Assembly: GCA_020636155.1 (NCBI GenBank)
Contig: JACJYM010000005.1
Coordinates: 1 to 64,000 of the forward strand
Length of the DNA stretch: 64,000 nucleotides
Source of the DNA: Lewinellaceae bacterium
Lineage (GTDB): Bacteria > Bacteroidota > Bacteroidia > Chitinophagales > Saprospiraceae
Reading direction: 5' to 3'
Part shown: positions 55,115-64,000 of the stretch, piece after piece
How the letters are laid out: each line of letters starts with the position of its first letter
Numbering within the stretch: the first letter of the stretch is position 1
Program-made: the position numbers and the translations under genes
Notes under the pieces: generated by a model
What the model was told of the DNA's origin: nothing
The model's database searches: none
The model's input: only the letters and a program-made list of their open reading frames with translations

Positions 55115-56644
55115 TTATCTCGGAATCAAAACAAATTCTACCCTTCTATTTAGCAACCTTCCATTGAGGGTGTTATTATCCGCAATAGGTCTCGATTCGC
55201 CATATCCGGCATAATTCATACGAGAGGTAGATACGCCTTGCTGAGCCAGATAATCATAGCAAGCTTTTGCTCTTCTTTCAGACAAAGACTGATTAGAAGC
55301 TGCATTACCAGTATTGTCTGTATGCCCGCTAATGCTCAAGTTATAATCTGGATATCTACTGAGAATTCCTGCGATTTGCTTCAAGATTGTATGAGATTCA
55401 GCTTTCAAAGTTGCTCGACCTGTATCAAACTGAACTGCACGCATTGCTACATCCAAAGTCTCTCTGTCCTCTTTTTTAATTTCTGGGCAGCCATTGGTGC
55501 CAACTGGACCAGGGCTTCTAGGGCATTTATCAATACTGTCATCTAGACCATCACCGTCGGAATCAGGACATCCATTAAAGGCTTTCGGGCCTGCATCTAC
55601 AGGACATTTGTCATCAGGGTCAGGAACTCCATCCAAGTCGGTATCAGGACAACCCATATATTCTTTAAGGCCTCTGACATTAGGGCATTTATCATTTTTA
55701 TCACTTACTCCGTCACCGTCTCTATCCTCTGAAGGACAACCTTTATTATCGACCGCACCTCTCTCGTCAGGACAAGCATCCATATCATCTGATACACCAT
55801 CGCCATCCCTATCTTGTATTGGGCAACCATTTAGTTCAGCTACACCAAATACTTTGGGACACTCATCATCAGGATCTGCAATACCGTCTCCATCCATGTC
55901 AGGACAACCTTGTGCAGATGCCAATCCAAAGGTGTCAGGGCATCTATCTTTGTAATCAGGAATTCCGTCACTATCCATGTCAGGACATCCGTTAAATTGT
56001 GCCAGTCCTATCACTTCTGGACATAAATCCAACTTATCCGTAACACCATCACCATCACTATCTATCTCCATCATTTCCACAATGGTATCGAGTTCCATTT
56101 CCTCATCCTTATTCCAAAGATAAACGAAACCAATGCCATGATGCAAATTTGTTCTATTTTCGGAAAATGACAATCTATATTCCGATTGCCAGTTGATGTA
56201 TGCGTTATCTGCAACTTTAAAGTACAATCCAAATCCAAGGGGAGCCTGCACATTGAATTCGCCTTCAAATTCTAAAACACCACCCAGTCCCGCCATAAAA
56301 TATGGAACGACTTTACTATTCGGCTTATTGAATTGATATTGGAATTGTGCATCGAGTCCCATAATTGTTTTTCGCAAACAATCAATGGAATCAGGACTAG
56401 CAGTCACCACACCCATTTTGAAAGGCACCACGAGATTCAAGTTTTTCTGAAGACGGTGGTGATATCCTATCTCAAATCCATGGTTGTATTCTTGGAAATT
56501 AGAAAAACTACCTCCATTCTGAGATTGATAATCAATAAATAATTTTTTAAAACTTATACCAGTTTTATACCTCACATCCTGTGTGTATGCACTACTGATC
56601 GCAAGAAAACAAGCAAAAAATAAAATGAGCTTAATGCATTTCAT
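55115..56644 (-). CDS. OmpA-family protein with thrombospondin type 3 repeats
   Basis: A 509-residue outer-membrane protein. Signal peptide 1-21, an N-terminal beta-barrel (about 22-185), then about seven Asp-rich thrombospondin type 3 repeats (about 195-390) each with a D-x-D-x-D-G-x-x-D and a C-P motif, which bind calcium in this family. The C-terminal OmpA domain (about 395-509) holds the peptidoglycan-binding pattern, with ISGHTDNTGNAASNQSLSERRA and ending NRRVEFVLIP. It links the outer membrane to the wall. Tandem repeats at DNA level lie at about 55500-56060. Confidence 0.95.
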   Translation of the reverse strand: MKCIKLILFFACFLAISSAYTQDVRYKTGISFKKLFIDYQSQNGGSFSNFQEYNHGFEIGYHHRLQKNLNLVVPFKMGVVTASPDSIDCLRKTIMGLDAQFQYQFNKPNSKVVPYFMAGLGGVLEFEGEFNVQAPLGFGLYFKVADNAYINWQSEYRLSFSENRTNLHHGIGFVYLWNKDEEMELDTIVEMMEIDSDGDGVTDKLDLCPEVIGLAQFNGCPDMDSDGIPDYKDRCPDTFGLASAQGCPDMDGDGIADPDDECPKVFGVAELNGCPIQDRDGDGVSDDMDACPDERGAVDNKGCPSEDRDGDGVSDKNDKCPNVRGLKEYMGCPDTDLDGVPDPDDKCPVDAGPKAFNGCPDSDGDGLDDSIDKCPRSPGPVGTNGCPEIKKEDRETLDVAMRAVQFDTGRATLKAESHTILKQIAGILSRYPDYNLSISGHTDNTGNAASNQSLSERRAKACYDYLAQQGVSTSRMNYAGYGESRPIADNNTLNGRLLNRRVEFVLIPR

Positions 56645-56743
56645 CGTATCATTTTTTATTCTAAGAATCCTTTTTCATGAATCAAACATCAATTCCACTA
56701 CTTTAGATGGAATCCATGACAACTAGTTCATGACAAATATTTG

Positions 56744-56751
56744 CAAAATTA
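56744..56751 (-). promoter_or_regulatory. Bacteroidota -7 element (OmpA-like gene)
   Basis: TAATTTTG on the minus strand, 99 bases upstream of the ATG. No TTG at the right distance upstream. Confidence 0.45.
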
Positions 56752-56862
56752 TAATTATTTATCAATTCACATCATAAATAATTATAAAATATTACAATTA
56801 TTAATAATATGTAGTTTATTCATTTATAATAAAGACCATTGATAAGTGCAAATTCAACCTCG

Positions 56863-58806
56863 CTATGCATCAATATTGGCATATCTTGCATTGTCTTCAA
56901 TAAACTGCCTTCTAGGTGGTACTTCGTCGCCCATTAACATAGAAAAAACTCTATCCGCTTCTAATCCATCTTCTATTGTGACTCGTCTCAATATTCGTGT
57001 GGTAGGATCCATGGTTGTTTCCCACAGTTGCTCGGCATTCATCTCTCCCAAGCCCTTATATCGTTGGATTTTAATACCAGAAGATTCGCTTCCTCCATAA
57101 GCTTCTACTGCTTCTTTTCTCTCCTCATCATTCCAACAATACCTGAATTCTTTACCTTTTTTTACCATATACAATGGTGGCGCTGCAATATATATATATC
57201 CTTGCTGAATAAGGGGCAACATATATCTAAAGAAAAATGTCAAAATCAGTGTCGTAATGTGACTTCCATCTACATCGGCATCACACATAATGACCACTTT
57301 ATGGTATCGCAGTTTTTCGATATTTAATATTTTTTCTCCCTCTTTTTCCTCTATACTCACACCAAGAGCGGTGAAAATATTCTTTATCTCTTCGTTTTCG
57401 TATATTTTATATTCCAGTGCTTTTTCGACGTTGAGTATTTTTCCTCTTAGTGGTAAAATGGCTTGGAATACTCGGTCACGACCTTGTTTTGCAGTACCTC
57501 CCGCCGAATCCCCCTCGACTAAGAAAATTTCAGATTCACCCGGATCTTTAGAACTACAGTCGGATAGTTTTCCTGGCAATCCTCCACCGGTCAAAACGTT
57601 TTTTCGCTGCACCATTTCTCTAGCCTTGCGAGCTGCATGTCTTGCGGTAGCCGCAAGTATGACCTTATCAATGATTTTTTTAGCTTGATTGGGATTTTCC
57701 TCAAGATAATACTTCAGGACATCTCCCACAGCACGTGATACAATACCCGTGACTTCGCTATTGCCTAGTTCACCTTTAGTTTGACCTTTGAACTGTGGTT
57801 CTGGCACTTTTACTGAAACGATGGCGGTTAATCCTTCTCTAAAATCCTCTCCCGACACCGCAAATTTCAACTTATTAAACATGCCATTATCGTCTCCATA
57901 TTGCTTAAACAATCGATTGACGGCTCTTCTGAAACCAGCCACGTGAGTTCCCCCTTCTCTTGTATTGATATTATTTACAAAAGAGAATATATGTTCTTGG
58001 AAGCCGGTATTGTATTGCATCGCTACCTCAACTTCTACATTTTCTTCTTTTCCGACTACGTAAATGGGTTCATTTATGAGTGGTGTTCTAGATTCGTCAA
58101 GATATTTTACAAATTCGATGAGTCCACCCTCTGAGTGAAAAGTCGTGGTTTTAAAACCGCCATCATCCGTGGTCACTCGCTCATCCGTCAATGACAGGGT
58201 AAGCCCCTTGTTGAGATAAGCTAATTCTTTTAATCTCGAATGTAGTACAGAATATTGATATTCAAGTGTCTCAAAGATAGACGGATCAGGCCTAAATGTG
58301 ATATCAGTACCTCTTTTGGTGGTCTTTGCAACCTCTCTTACATCTCCCAGGGGCTTACCTTTAGAATATTCTTGCTCATAAACTTTATCATCTCTATAGA
58401 CTTCTGCCTTGAGATATTCTGATAAAGCATTGACACAGGAAACTCCAACCCCGTGCAATCCACCTGAAACCTTGTAAGTGTCCTTGTCAAATTTACCCCC
58501 GGCATGTAATACGGTCATAACCACCTCCAAAGCCGATTTTTTCAACTTAGGATGCATATCAACCGGAATACCTCGTCCATTATCCTTCACGGTTATGCTA
58601 TTGTCTTCATGGATAATCACATCTATTTTGTCACAATATCCCGCTAGGTGCTCATCAATGGAGTTATCAACAACTTCCCATACAAGGTGATGCAATCCTT
58701 TGGTGTCCGTAGATCCAATGTACATCCCAGGTCTTTTCCTAACCGCTTCAAGTCCTTCTAACGCTTGTATATTACTGGCACCGTAATTGCCATTATCTGT
58801 AGTCAT
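56863..58806 (-). CDS. gyrB: DNA gyrase subunit B
   Basis: A 647-residue type IIA topoisomerase B subunit. The GHKL ATPase domain shows DNSIDEHLAG, DNGRGIPV and GGLHGVGVSCVNAL; the TOPRIM domain shows EGDSAGG and DADVDGSHI; the C-terminus has the QRYKGLGEMNAEQLWETTMDP motif. The length is typical of the short form in Bacteroidota, without the extra insert of the proteobacterial protein. Together with GyrA (elsewhere) it introduces negative supercoils. ParE is an alternative, but the start (MTTDNGNYGASNIQALEGLEAVRKRPGMY type) and the QRYKGLGEM region favour GyrB. Confidence 0.95.
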   Translation of the reverse strand: MTTDNGNYGASNIQALEGLEAVRKRPGMYIGSTDTKGLHHLVWEVVDNSIDEHLAGYCDKIDVIIHEDNSITVKDNGRGIPVDMHPKLKKSALEVVMTVLHAGGKFDKDTYKVSGGLHGVGVSCVNALSEYLKAEVYRDDKVYEQEYSKGKPLGDVREVAKTTKRGTDITFRPDPSIFETLEYQYSVLHSRLKELAYLNKGLTLSLTDERVTTDDGGFKTTTFHSEGGLIEFVKYLDESRTPLINEPIYVVGKEENVEVEVAMQYNTGFQEHIFSFVNNINTREGGTHVAGFRRAVNRLFKQYGDDNGMFNKLKFAVSGEDFREGLTAIVSVKVPEPQFKGQTKGELGNSEVTGIVSRAVGDVLKYYLEENPNQAKKIIDKVILAATARHAARKAREMVQRKNVLTGGGLPGKLSDCSSKDPGESEIFLVEGDSAGGTAKQGRDRVFQAILPLRGKILNVEKALEYKIYENEEIKNIFTALGVSIEEKEGEKILNIEKLRYHKVVIMCDADVDGSHITTLILTFFFRYMLPLIQQGYIYIAAPPLYMVKKGKEFRYCWNDEERKEAVEAYGGSESSGIKIQRYKGLGEMNAEQLWETTMDPTTRILRRVTIEDGLEADRVFSMLMGDEVPPRRQFIEDNARYANIDA

Positions 58807-58838
58807 ACTAATATTTTAATTTTTAATACAAAATCATG

Positions 58839-58870
58839 CAAAGATAAGGAAAATATCTTTTTTAAATCAA
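58839..58870 (-). promoter_or_regulatory. Bacteroidota promoter (gyrB)
   Basis: On the minus strand TTG (58868-58870), 21 bases, then TATCTTTG (58839-58846). This is the best full match to the Bacteroidota consensus in the window. The ATG is 32 bases downstream. Confidence 0.75.
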
Positions 58871-58999
58871 AAAACAAACATATATAAATGCTTAATAATG
58901 AACATTTTTTAGTGTCAAATAAATCTAGAATTATTGTGTTATGATTTGCATGTATAATTCTCAATTATTGAGCAAAAAAGGGATTGAAAAAGATATTAT

Positions 59000-59935
59000 T
59001 TAGGCTTCACTCAATATATCCTTATTAACAGCAATGGCCGCATTTAGTTCGAAACCAATAACCAAGATATAAGCATTGTATTGCAACCAAAGAAGTATGA
59101 CAATTAATGCCCCAATGGAGCCATACAACTCATTGTATCTACCGAATTGGTCAACAAACCAACTAAACCCTACCGAGGTAAGAATACTTAAAATGGTCGC
59201 CAAAAGGCTTCCCGGGTTTATGTATTTTACTCTCCGGTACATAGAAGGCCCAAACTTATAAATCATGGTAAACCCAGTGTACAACAAAAAGAATATAACG
59301 AACCATCCCAGCGTTTTTATTATCACCTCTGACGAAATCGGTAGTTGATTGTGGCTATCTATCAAATGCCAAAGTGGACCACTTAAGACGACCAATACTA
59401 CAGAGGCTAAGAATAGTAAGCCCATAATAATGGTGAGTCCAATTGCTATTAAGTATTTCCTAAAATAAGGCCTATTCTTGAATGTAATGTCATAAGTTTT
59501 GTCAAATCCAGACATCAATGTCAGCATACCGCTGGATGAAAAGAAAAGGGCTAAGAAAAAACCCACGGACAATAATCCTTTTCGCTTGATCGACGTAATG
59601 TCATAAATGATATTCATTAAAAATTCATGAGCATTGGCAGGCAAAAAGTTTTTTAAGGACTCGCCGATGGTCTTTACATAATCCGCTGTAAAAGGCAGGT
59701 GTGGTAATAATGTAAAGATAAAAATAGTAAAAGGAAAAATAGATAGAAAAAAACTGAAGGCAATACTATTCGCACGAGTTGAAATATTGTCTTTTTGAAC
59801 CTCTTGAATGACAAAACTGACGACATTGTAAATGGGAATACCGTCAAATCCAGGCATGGAATATTTCTTAGTAAAATCAAGAATCTGTTTTACTATGGGC
59901 AATTGTTGCCAGTTGTATTTTTTGGCTTTTGACAT
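59000..59935 (-). CDS. YihY/BrkB-family membrane protein
   Basis: A 311-residue integral membrane protein with about six helices, matching the YihY/UPF0761 family (FFLSIFPFTIFIFTLLPHLP and the late GSIGALIVILLWLQYNAYILVIG segments). The family is often mislabelled as ribonuclease BN; its actual role is unknown. It starts one base after the stop codon of the thioesterase gene and is the last gene of the arcA operon. Confidence 0.93.
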   Translation of the reverse strand: MSKAKKYNWQQLPIVKQILDFTKKYSMPGFDGIPIYNVVSFVIQEVQKDNISTRANSIAFSFFLSIFPFTIFIFTLLPHLPFTADYVKTIGESLKNFLPANAHEFLMNIIYDITSIKRKGLLSVGFFLALFFSSSGMLTLMSGFDKTYDITFKNRPYFRKYLIAIGLTIIMGLLFLASVVLVVLSGPLWHLIDSHNQLPISSEVIIKTLGWFVIFFLLYTGFTMIYKFGPSMYRRVKYINPGSLLATILSILTSVGFSWFVDQFGRYNELYGSIGALIVILLWLQYNAYILVIGFELNAAIAVNKDILSEA

Positions 59936-60349
59936 CTAAGAATTAAAAAATGGGATTAAAGCCTCTCGTAATTTAGAGGGGATTGAGACTCTTTTTTGAG
60001 TTTCCATATTGATGAAAAATAATTTCACCTGAGCCGTGTGCACGATTTTATTTTGTTCATTCACAATTTCGTGGTGAAAACAAATAAGCTTATCCGGGAT
60101 TTCAAGGAGTTTGGTAATTATCCTAGCCTCTTCATCGTAGTACAATGGTGCCAAATACCGACTCTCAACACTGACCACCGGCATCATAATACCAGCTTCC
60201 TTTTCTAACAAACTATAGTGGACTCCGAGACTTCTCATAGCCTCGGTTCTCCCTATCTCATAGAGTATGGCATAATTACCATAATAGAGATAGCCCATTT
60301 GGTCTGTCTCGGCATACCTAATTCTCTTTTTACACTCATGCACATACAT
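59936..60349 (-). CDS. YbgC/FadM-type acyl-CoA thioesterase
   Basis: A 137-residue hotdog-fold thioesterase. The catalytic motif is the YAETDQMGYLYYGNYAILYE segment near residues 12-31, in which D16 is the active-site Asp. It hydrolyses acyl-CoA or acyl-ACP; the chain preference is not evident. Stop and start codons are 2 bases from the arginine deiminase gene upstream and directly adjacent to the YihY gene downstream, so all three form one transcript. Confidence 0.92.
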   Translation of the reverse strand: MYVHECKKRIRYAETDQMGYLYYGNYAILYEIGRTEAMRSLGVHYSLLEKEAGIMMPVVSVESRYLAPLYYDEEARIITKLLEIPDKLICFHHEIVNEQNKIVHTAQVKLFFINMETQKRVSIPSKLREALIPFFNS

Positions 60350-60351
60350 AA

Positions 60352-61602
60352 TTAATCGCGAATAAGTGGACAGGTCATGCAGTGGGAACCACCTCTAGCT
60401 CGAGATAATTCATTACTAGGTATGGTGATAATGGTCTTTTCCAACTTATCTGGAATGATCACTCCCTCTGAAATTCTCTCGAGTAAATCATAAGCAGACA
60501 TTACATTGTACCCGGCATTGCGGAAAGCGACTTCCGTACGAGGATTTCTATCATAAGTAATGCCTACCCCCGGCTTGAGAGCAACTAGATTGCAGCCATC
60601 TGTCCATTGCTCTCTTTCTTGATATGGAGACACCCCATTGCCACTGAATATAAAATTCATATTGGGGTTAATCTCTTTGAGCATAAAATTCTTGATGCTG
60701 TCATAATTAGCATAGTCACCATTACTCCTAAATACCTCGACGTTACTGCTGATTCCGTCATATACGATAGGCTTAAAGCAGACTAAATCATCCTCACTAA
60801 TTCTTGTAAACAAGGTATCAATATGCATGTAAGATCGATCATTAGGTATGTTTATCTGCACCACATTGTCTATTACTCCCCGTTCAAACAAAACTTTCTT
60901 AATCGAATCAAATGCATGGGATGAGGTTCTTTCCGACTGTCCTATCAATAGGAAATCATTGCTCAATATCATCACGTCGCCCCCTTCTATGCTCACTGTC
61001 TCACCTTTTTTCGATGGTGGAAATTTATTGATGTCATTCAGATTAATCAGTTTGCCTGCATTTTTTGTCTCCGTAAATAAAGGATGAGCAGCAAAGATGA
61101 ATCTCGTCAACAGGTTCTCTCTAAACCTTGCCATTTTGGCAGCTTTGGTAATAATTACCGAATCCTTTACACTTACTGCCACGTCACGGGTAAAAATAAA
61201 ATTCGGTATAGGATCAAAAAATATATGGTCATCTTCCACCAAATATCCGGTCACCATAACTTGAGTGAGGGTCTTATTGTCCATGGCTCGCAAGATATCG
61301 TCATAGGACTGTGGCAATTCCTCATAATCCACGACCTTATCAATCAGCTCCTCTCTGAGATCTGGATTGGCTTCCATTCCTTGTAGGATGAGGTCTTCTG
61401 TTTCGAGGACATTTTCTTTGCCCAGAAAAGCCGACAAGACATCGACAAAAGTTTTATGTTCTTCTATCATCTGAGGCACATAGACGATATCATCGAATAG
61501 TAATTCCGTCGCTCTTTTTGGCGAGATGCGAGAAATCCCCTTATCGGGTCGGTGTACCATGACTTTGCGAAGTCTTCCTATTTCGGAATGGACATTTATC
61601 AT
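60352..61602 (-). CDS. arcA: Arginine deiminase
   Basis: A 416-residue deiminase converting arginine to citrulline and ammonia. Key residues and motifs are present: FTRD (137-140), E206-G-G-D209, H260-I-D262 and the nucleophile C408 in GGSHCMTCPL. The start MINVHSEIGRLRKVMVHRPDKG is family-typical. No ornithine carbamoyltransferase, carbamate kinase or antiporter gene is nearby, so the classic pathway is not encoded here. Operon partners are a thioesterase and a YihY-family protein. Confidence 0.95.
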   Translation of the reverse strand: MINVHSEIGRLRKVMVHRPDKGISRISPKRATELLFDDIVYVPQMIEEHKTFVDVLSAFLGKENVLETEDLILQGMEANPDLREELIDKVVDYEELPQSYDDILRAMDNKTLTQVMVTGYLVEDDHIFFDPIPNFIFTRDVAVSVKDSVIITKAAKMARFRENLLTRFIFAAHPLFTETKNAGKLINLNDINKFPPSKKGETVSIEGGDVMILSNDFLLIGQSERTSSHAFDSIKKVLFERGVIDNVVQINIPNDRSYMHIDTLFTRISEDDLVCFKPIVYDGISSNVEVFRSNGDYANYDSIKNFMLKEINPNMNFIFSGNGVSPYQEREQWTDGCNLVALKPGVGITYDRNPRTEVAFRNAGYNVMSAYDLLERISEGVIIPDKLEKTIITIPSNELSRARGGSHCMTCPLIRD

Positions 61603-61626
61603 TGTATATGAAGCTTTGATTGGGTG

Positions 61627-61634
61627 GCAAAGTT
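61627..61634 (-). promoter_or_regulatory. Bacteroidota -7 element (arcA operon)
   Basis: TAACTTTG on the minus strand, 24 bases before the arcA ATG. No TTG at -33. Confidence 0.6.
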
Positions 61635-61821
61635 AGGTCTTTATAGCGAAAAAGAGAAGTGGGTAGAGGCTCTGTTTAAAATTATATGTATAGGGAATTT
61701 CCTATTATTTCAATTTTTTAAAAACACTGCTTATGAGAAATATTTATTCCTTACACATCCTATTCAAGAGATTTCATAGAATCATATATCCGTAATCAAA
61801 ACCAGTAATCATAGTATCAAT

Positions 61822-61854
61822 AAAAGTCGAGCAGATGACAAACACCTGCTCGAC
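61822..61854 (-). terminator. Rho-independent terminator of outer-membrane protein gene
   Basis: GTCGAGCAG (61826-61834) pairs with CTGCTCGAC (61846-61854); the minus strand continues with four T. It lies 6 bases after the stop of the 61861-62565 gene. Confidence 0.85.
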
Positions 61855-61860
61855 CATATT

Positions 61861-62565
61861 TTAAAACTTGTACCCTAGCCTAAAGCCTAGATATAAAATT
61901 TCATTTTGAATACTATAAATCGTGTTTTGTGACATTTCATCAATTTGTTCTTTGTTTAGTAATGGAATATCGCCTACATTATTTTCTTCAATATCAATCT
62001 GATTATTAAAAATATGAATTCCATCTAAATAAGCCCCAAGATATATTTTGTCAGATAATGGATATTGAATACCTAAACGAAATCCTAATATTGGCCACAT
62101 GTCATTTTTAAATCCTTTCTCAAAACTTAATTTCATAAAGTCGTTTTCATCGTTTATTTTGGTATAAGTCAAGTATACCGTTTCATTTCTAAAAGTATTA
62201 TAAGACAATCCAGTATATACTTCGCCAAAAAACAAGGAATAACAATAGTTGAGTCCTAGCTTAAGATTTATATTTGTAACATCGGACTCTTCATAACCTT
62301 CTATATCATATCCATCAAGATTGAAAAAATTATAGAATCCATATTCAGTATTCAAGTTATTAATTATTGCAAATTCAGTAAATAATTTAAAACTCTTTAA
62401 ATCTTGGCTATATCCAATACAATAATTAAACGATCTAGGTGGTCGTTGCACACTATTTCCCAAGGAAATATCAAGAGCTGTATTGATATACATAGAAGAT
62501 TGAGAAGTCACGATACAACTTGGAATACTAAGGATAAGAATTAAAATATTTCTTTTGATATTCAT
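61861..62565 (-). CDS. Outer-membrane beta-barrel protein
   Basis: A 234-residue protein with a signal peptide (1-21) and alternating beta-strands ending in the outer-membrane style LYLGFRLGYKF. It is Asn/Tyr-rich. No specific family recognised; a small porin-like or lipid-associated barrel is likely. It forms a single-gene unit with its own terminator and diverges from the EamA transporter gene. Confidence 0.7.
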   Translation of the reverse strand: MNIKRNILILILSIPSCIVTSQSSMYINTALDISLGNSVQRPPRSFNYCIGYSQDLKSFKLFTEFAIINNLNTEYGFYNFFNLDGYDIEGYEESDVTNINLKLGLNYCYSLFFGEVYTGLSYNTFRNETVYLTYTKINDENDFMKLSFEKGFKNDMWPILGFRLGIQYPLSDKIYLGAYLDGIHIFNNQIDIEENNVGDIPLLNKEQIDEMSQNTIYSIQNEILYLGFRLGYKF

Positions 62566-62745
62566 AGGTTTTTAAAATTTTATAGGCTGTGGTTTTTTAT
62601 CAATTTAATAATTCCAATTATATAACTTTCTTTGAGAAACGTTGGTTACCATAAAGGTAATAAAATAAGTCACCATTCCACTCAATGTAACTAAAACTTA
62701 GTCTTACCTTGCATCCTTAAATTACAAAAAACCTTTACCTCATAA

Positions 62746-63642
62746 ATGAAATACAGTACAAAGCTAATCATAGCACTCGTCCTCATTTATATTTTTTGGG
62801 GTTCTACCTATTATGCGATCAAGGTCGGGACGGAGAATGTATTGCCATTTATTTTCTGTGCTATTCGGTTTTTTATTGGGGGCATAATCTTGTTTTTAGT
62901 GACTTTGCCATTCTATGGACTCCCGCAATGGAAGGCTTTTATTGGTTCTTTTGTATTGGGGATATCGATGGTGGGCATCGGGACGAATACCGTATCTTAT
63001 AGTATCCAATATCTTCCTACTGGTATAGTGGCTACCCTGGTCGCCATGCTGCCTTTTTGGATCAGTGTCATGGATTATCTGTTTTTTTCTCATAAAAAGC
63101 CTTCTACTTTGAGTGCTTTAGGTATGCTGCTCGGCTTTATCGGTATCGTAATTTTGGTAAATCCTTTTTCTGATTTAGAGATTTCTTCTCTTGGGATATT
63201 TCCTATTTTAGTGGTTTTCGCAGGCTCGATATGTTGGTCTATAGGCACGCTAAAGTCTCCTTCTATAACACAATGCATGGGCTGGCAAAGTACGGCAGTT
63301 CAGCTTCTCGGTGCCAGTTTTATATCTCTCGTTTTTAGCTTAGCATTAGAGACAAATGGAATATCCTCGCTTAATAACATGACTAGCACCACGTATTTGG
63401 CTATTGCTTATCTAGTAGTATTTGGGTCGTATGTGGGCTATTCCGCTTTCCTGTGGCTCATCAAAAATGCCTCTCCGCTTTTGAGTACTACCTATGCTTA
63501 TGTCAATCCTTTGGTAGCCATCATTATCGGTGCCATCATTGGAGGTGAATATCTCGAGCCAAGAGTACTCATCGCTTGTATGATCATTCTCTCAGGTGTG
63601 ATCCTCCTAATTATTGGAAGGAGGAAGTTTTCTTTGACTTAA
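62746..63642 (+). CDS. EamA/DMT-family transporter
   Basis: A 298-residue inner-membrane protein with ten predicted helices in two EamA repeats, typical of drug/metabolite exporters. The signature start YIFWGSTYYAIKVG (about 15-28), a loop with LVAMLPFWISVMDYLFFSHK, and the second-half TTYAYVNPLVAIIIGAIIGGEYL are seen. The substrate, possibly amino acids or other metabolites, cannot be inferred. It converges on the ferredoxin gene with 4 bases between stops. Confidence 0.93.
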   Translation: MKYSTKLIIALVLIYIFWGSTYYAIKVGTENVLPFIFCAIRFFIGGIILFLVTLPFYGLPQWKAFIGSFVLGISMVGIGTNTVSYSIQYLPTGIVATLVAMLPFWISVMDYLFFSHKKPSTLSALGMLLGFIGIVILVNPFSDLEISSLGIFPILVVFAGSICWSIGTLKSPSITQCMGWQSTAVQLLGASFISLVFSLALETNGISSLNNMTSTTYLAIAYLVVFGSYVGYSAFLWLIKNASPLLSTTYAYVNPLVAIIIGAIIGGEYLEPRVLIACMIILSGVILLIIGRRKFSLT

Positions 63643-63646
63643 GTCT

Positions 63647-64000
63647 TTACTGCTCTAGACTAACTCCACTTTCCGTAATTTTAATAACACTCATGTCTTT
63701 GGACTTGTCAGTGATATCGAGTTTTCCGGTTTCTAATCGCAATACGCCACGTGGACATACGCTTGCACATATTCCACATCCCACACAAGAAGACCTTATG
63801 ATATTCTCGCCACGCTGAGCATAGGATCTGACGTCAATTCCCATCTCACAGTAATTGCTACAATTTCCGCAAGAGATACATTGTCCACCATTGGTCGTAA
63901 TCCTAAATCTAGAGAAAAATTTCTGTTGCAAACCCAAAATGGCTGCCATTGGACAACCGAATCTACACCAAACTCGAGAACCCATAATAGGATAAAATCC
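63647..64000 (-). CDS. 4Fe-4S polyferredoxin, 5' end beyond window
   Basis: The C-terminal part (about 117 codons seen) of a larger protein. The frame stays open to the window edge, and the first visible residues (GFYPIMGSRVWCRFGCP) match the C..CP motif of NapH/NosR-type membrane ferredoxins. Two 4Fe-4S clusters follow, in CISCGNCSNYCEMG and CVGCGICASVCPRG. The ATG at 63985 is internal. It probably transfers electrons across or along the inner membrane; exact subfamily cannot be settled without the missing part. Confidence 0.85.
   Translation of the reverse strand, partial: GFYPIMGSRVWCRFGCPMAAILGLQQKFFSRFRITTNGGQCISCGNCSNYCEMGIDVRSYAQRGENIIRSSCVGCGICASVCPRGVLRLETGKLDITDKSKDMSVIKITESGVSLEQ

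Noticed and set aside
55494..55955. Long open frame on the plus strand antisense to the OmpA-like gene
   Set aside because: It mirrors the repeat-biased codons of the real gene, has no domain or signal peptide and no promoter.
55500..56060. Regularly spaced short repeats that look CRISPR-like
   Set aside because: They are the codons of thrombospondin type 3 repeats within the OmpA-like gene, in frame and diverged.
1..64000. tRNA, rRNA, transposase or prophage genes
   Set aside because: I found no cloverleaf, rRNA segment, transposase or phage gene on either strand by reading; a dedicated scan was not possible.

Overview
The window is AT-rich bacterial chromosome from a member of the Bacteroidota, most likely a Saprospiria/Saprospiraceae-type organism (inferred). 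The evidence is a fused SecDF, several secreted proteins ending in type IX secretion (T9SS) type A or type B sorting domains, Bacteroidota-type families (DUF5777, DUF6089, DUF4249, DUF2795, YfhO, a GldM-like domain), and promoters of the Bacteroidota form TTG-N18..21-TAnnTTTG. Shine-Dalgarno sequences are largely absent. I saw no rRNA, tRNA, CRISPR array, transposase or integrase.

Region 1 (1-2118) is accessory. Two minus-strand genes, an unknown 178-residue protein and a PhyH-type dioxygenase, are each bounded by long imperfect palindromes with RYYYAAC/GTTRRRY-like ends. This resembles integron attC cassettes without an integrase, followed by a half site and decayed coding sequence. Region 2 (2119-5284) holds etfB-etfA plus a secreted alpha/beta hydrolase, with a small TPR gene diverging. 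Region 3 (5310-13256) holds a T9SS carboxylesterase, a secreted TPR protein, a GldM-C-like protein, an MCE/MlaD protein, and a three-gene envelope set (diheme cytochrome, DUF5777 barrel, cytochrome-like lipoprotein).

Region 4 (13333-24562) is mostly housekeeping: bacilliredoxin, an outer-membrane barrel, GNAT, a secreted thioredoxin-dockerin protein, YkuK-type RNase H fold, SecDF, LysM/BON protein, an RRM RNA-binding protein, queA, DUF2795, cmk and a MarC-family protein. Strong hairpin terminators separate several of these units. Region 5 (24802-42352) has three very large secreted T9SS proteins (2396, 933 and 1387 residues). Between the first two lies the conserved block bifunctional nuclease, obgE, adk and an NlpC/P60 lipoprotein.

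Region 6 (42480-56644) is envelope and surface biology: DUF6089 barrel, subtilase, aldo/keto reductase, an Omp28-like T9SS protein with a small lipoprotein, a PKD/type B protein, YfhO, lipoproteins, GNAT and an OmpA protein with thrombospondin type 3 repeats. Region 7 (56863-64000) has gyrB, a tight arginine deiminase - hotdog thioesterase - YihY operon, an outer-membrane protein, an EamA transporter and the C-terminal part of a polyferredoxin cut by the window edge.

The shared theme is an export-centred cell envelope: SecDF feeds the periplasm, T9SS carries the large modular proteins to the surface, and peptidases, lipoproteins and barrels service them. The T9SS core machinery itself is not in the window.
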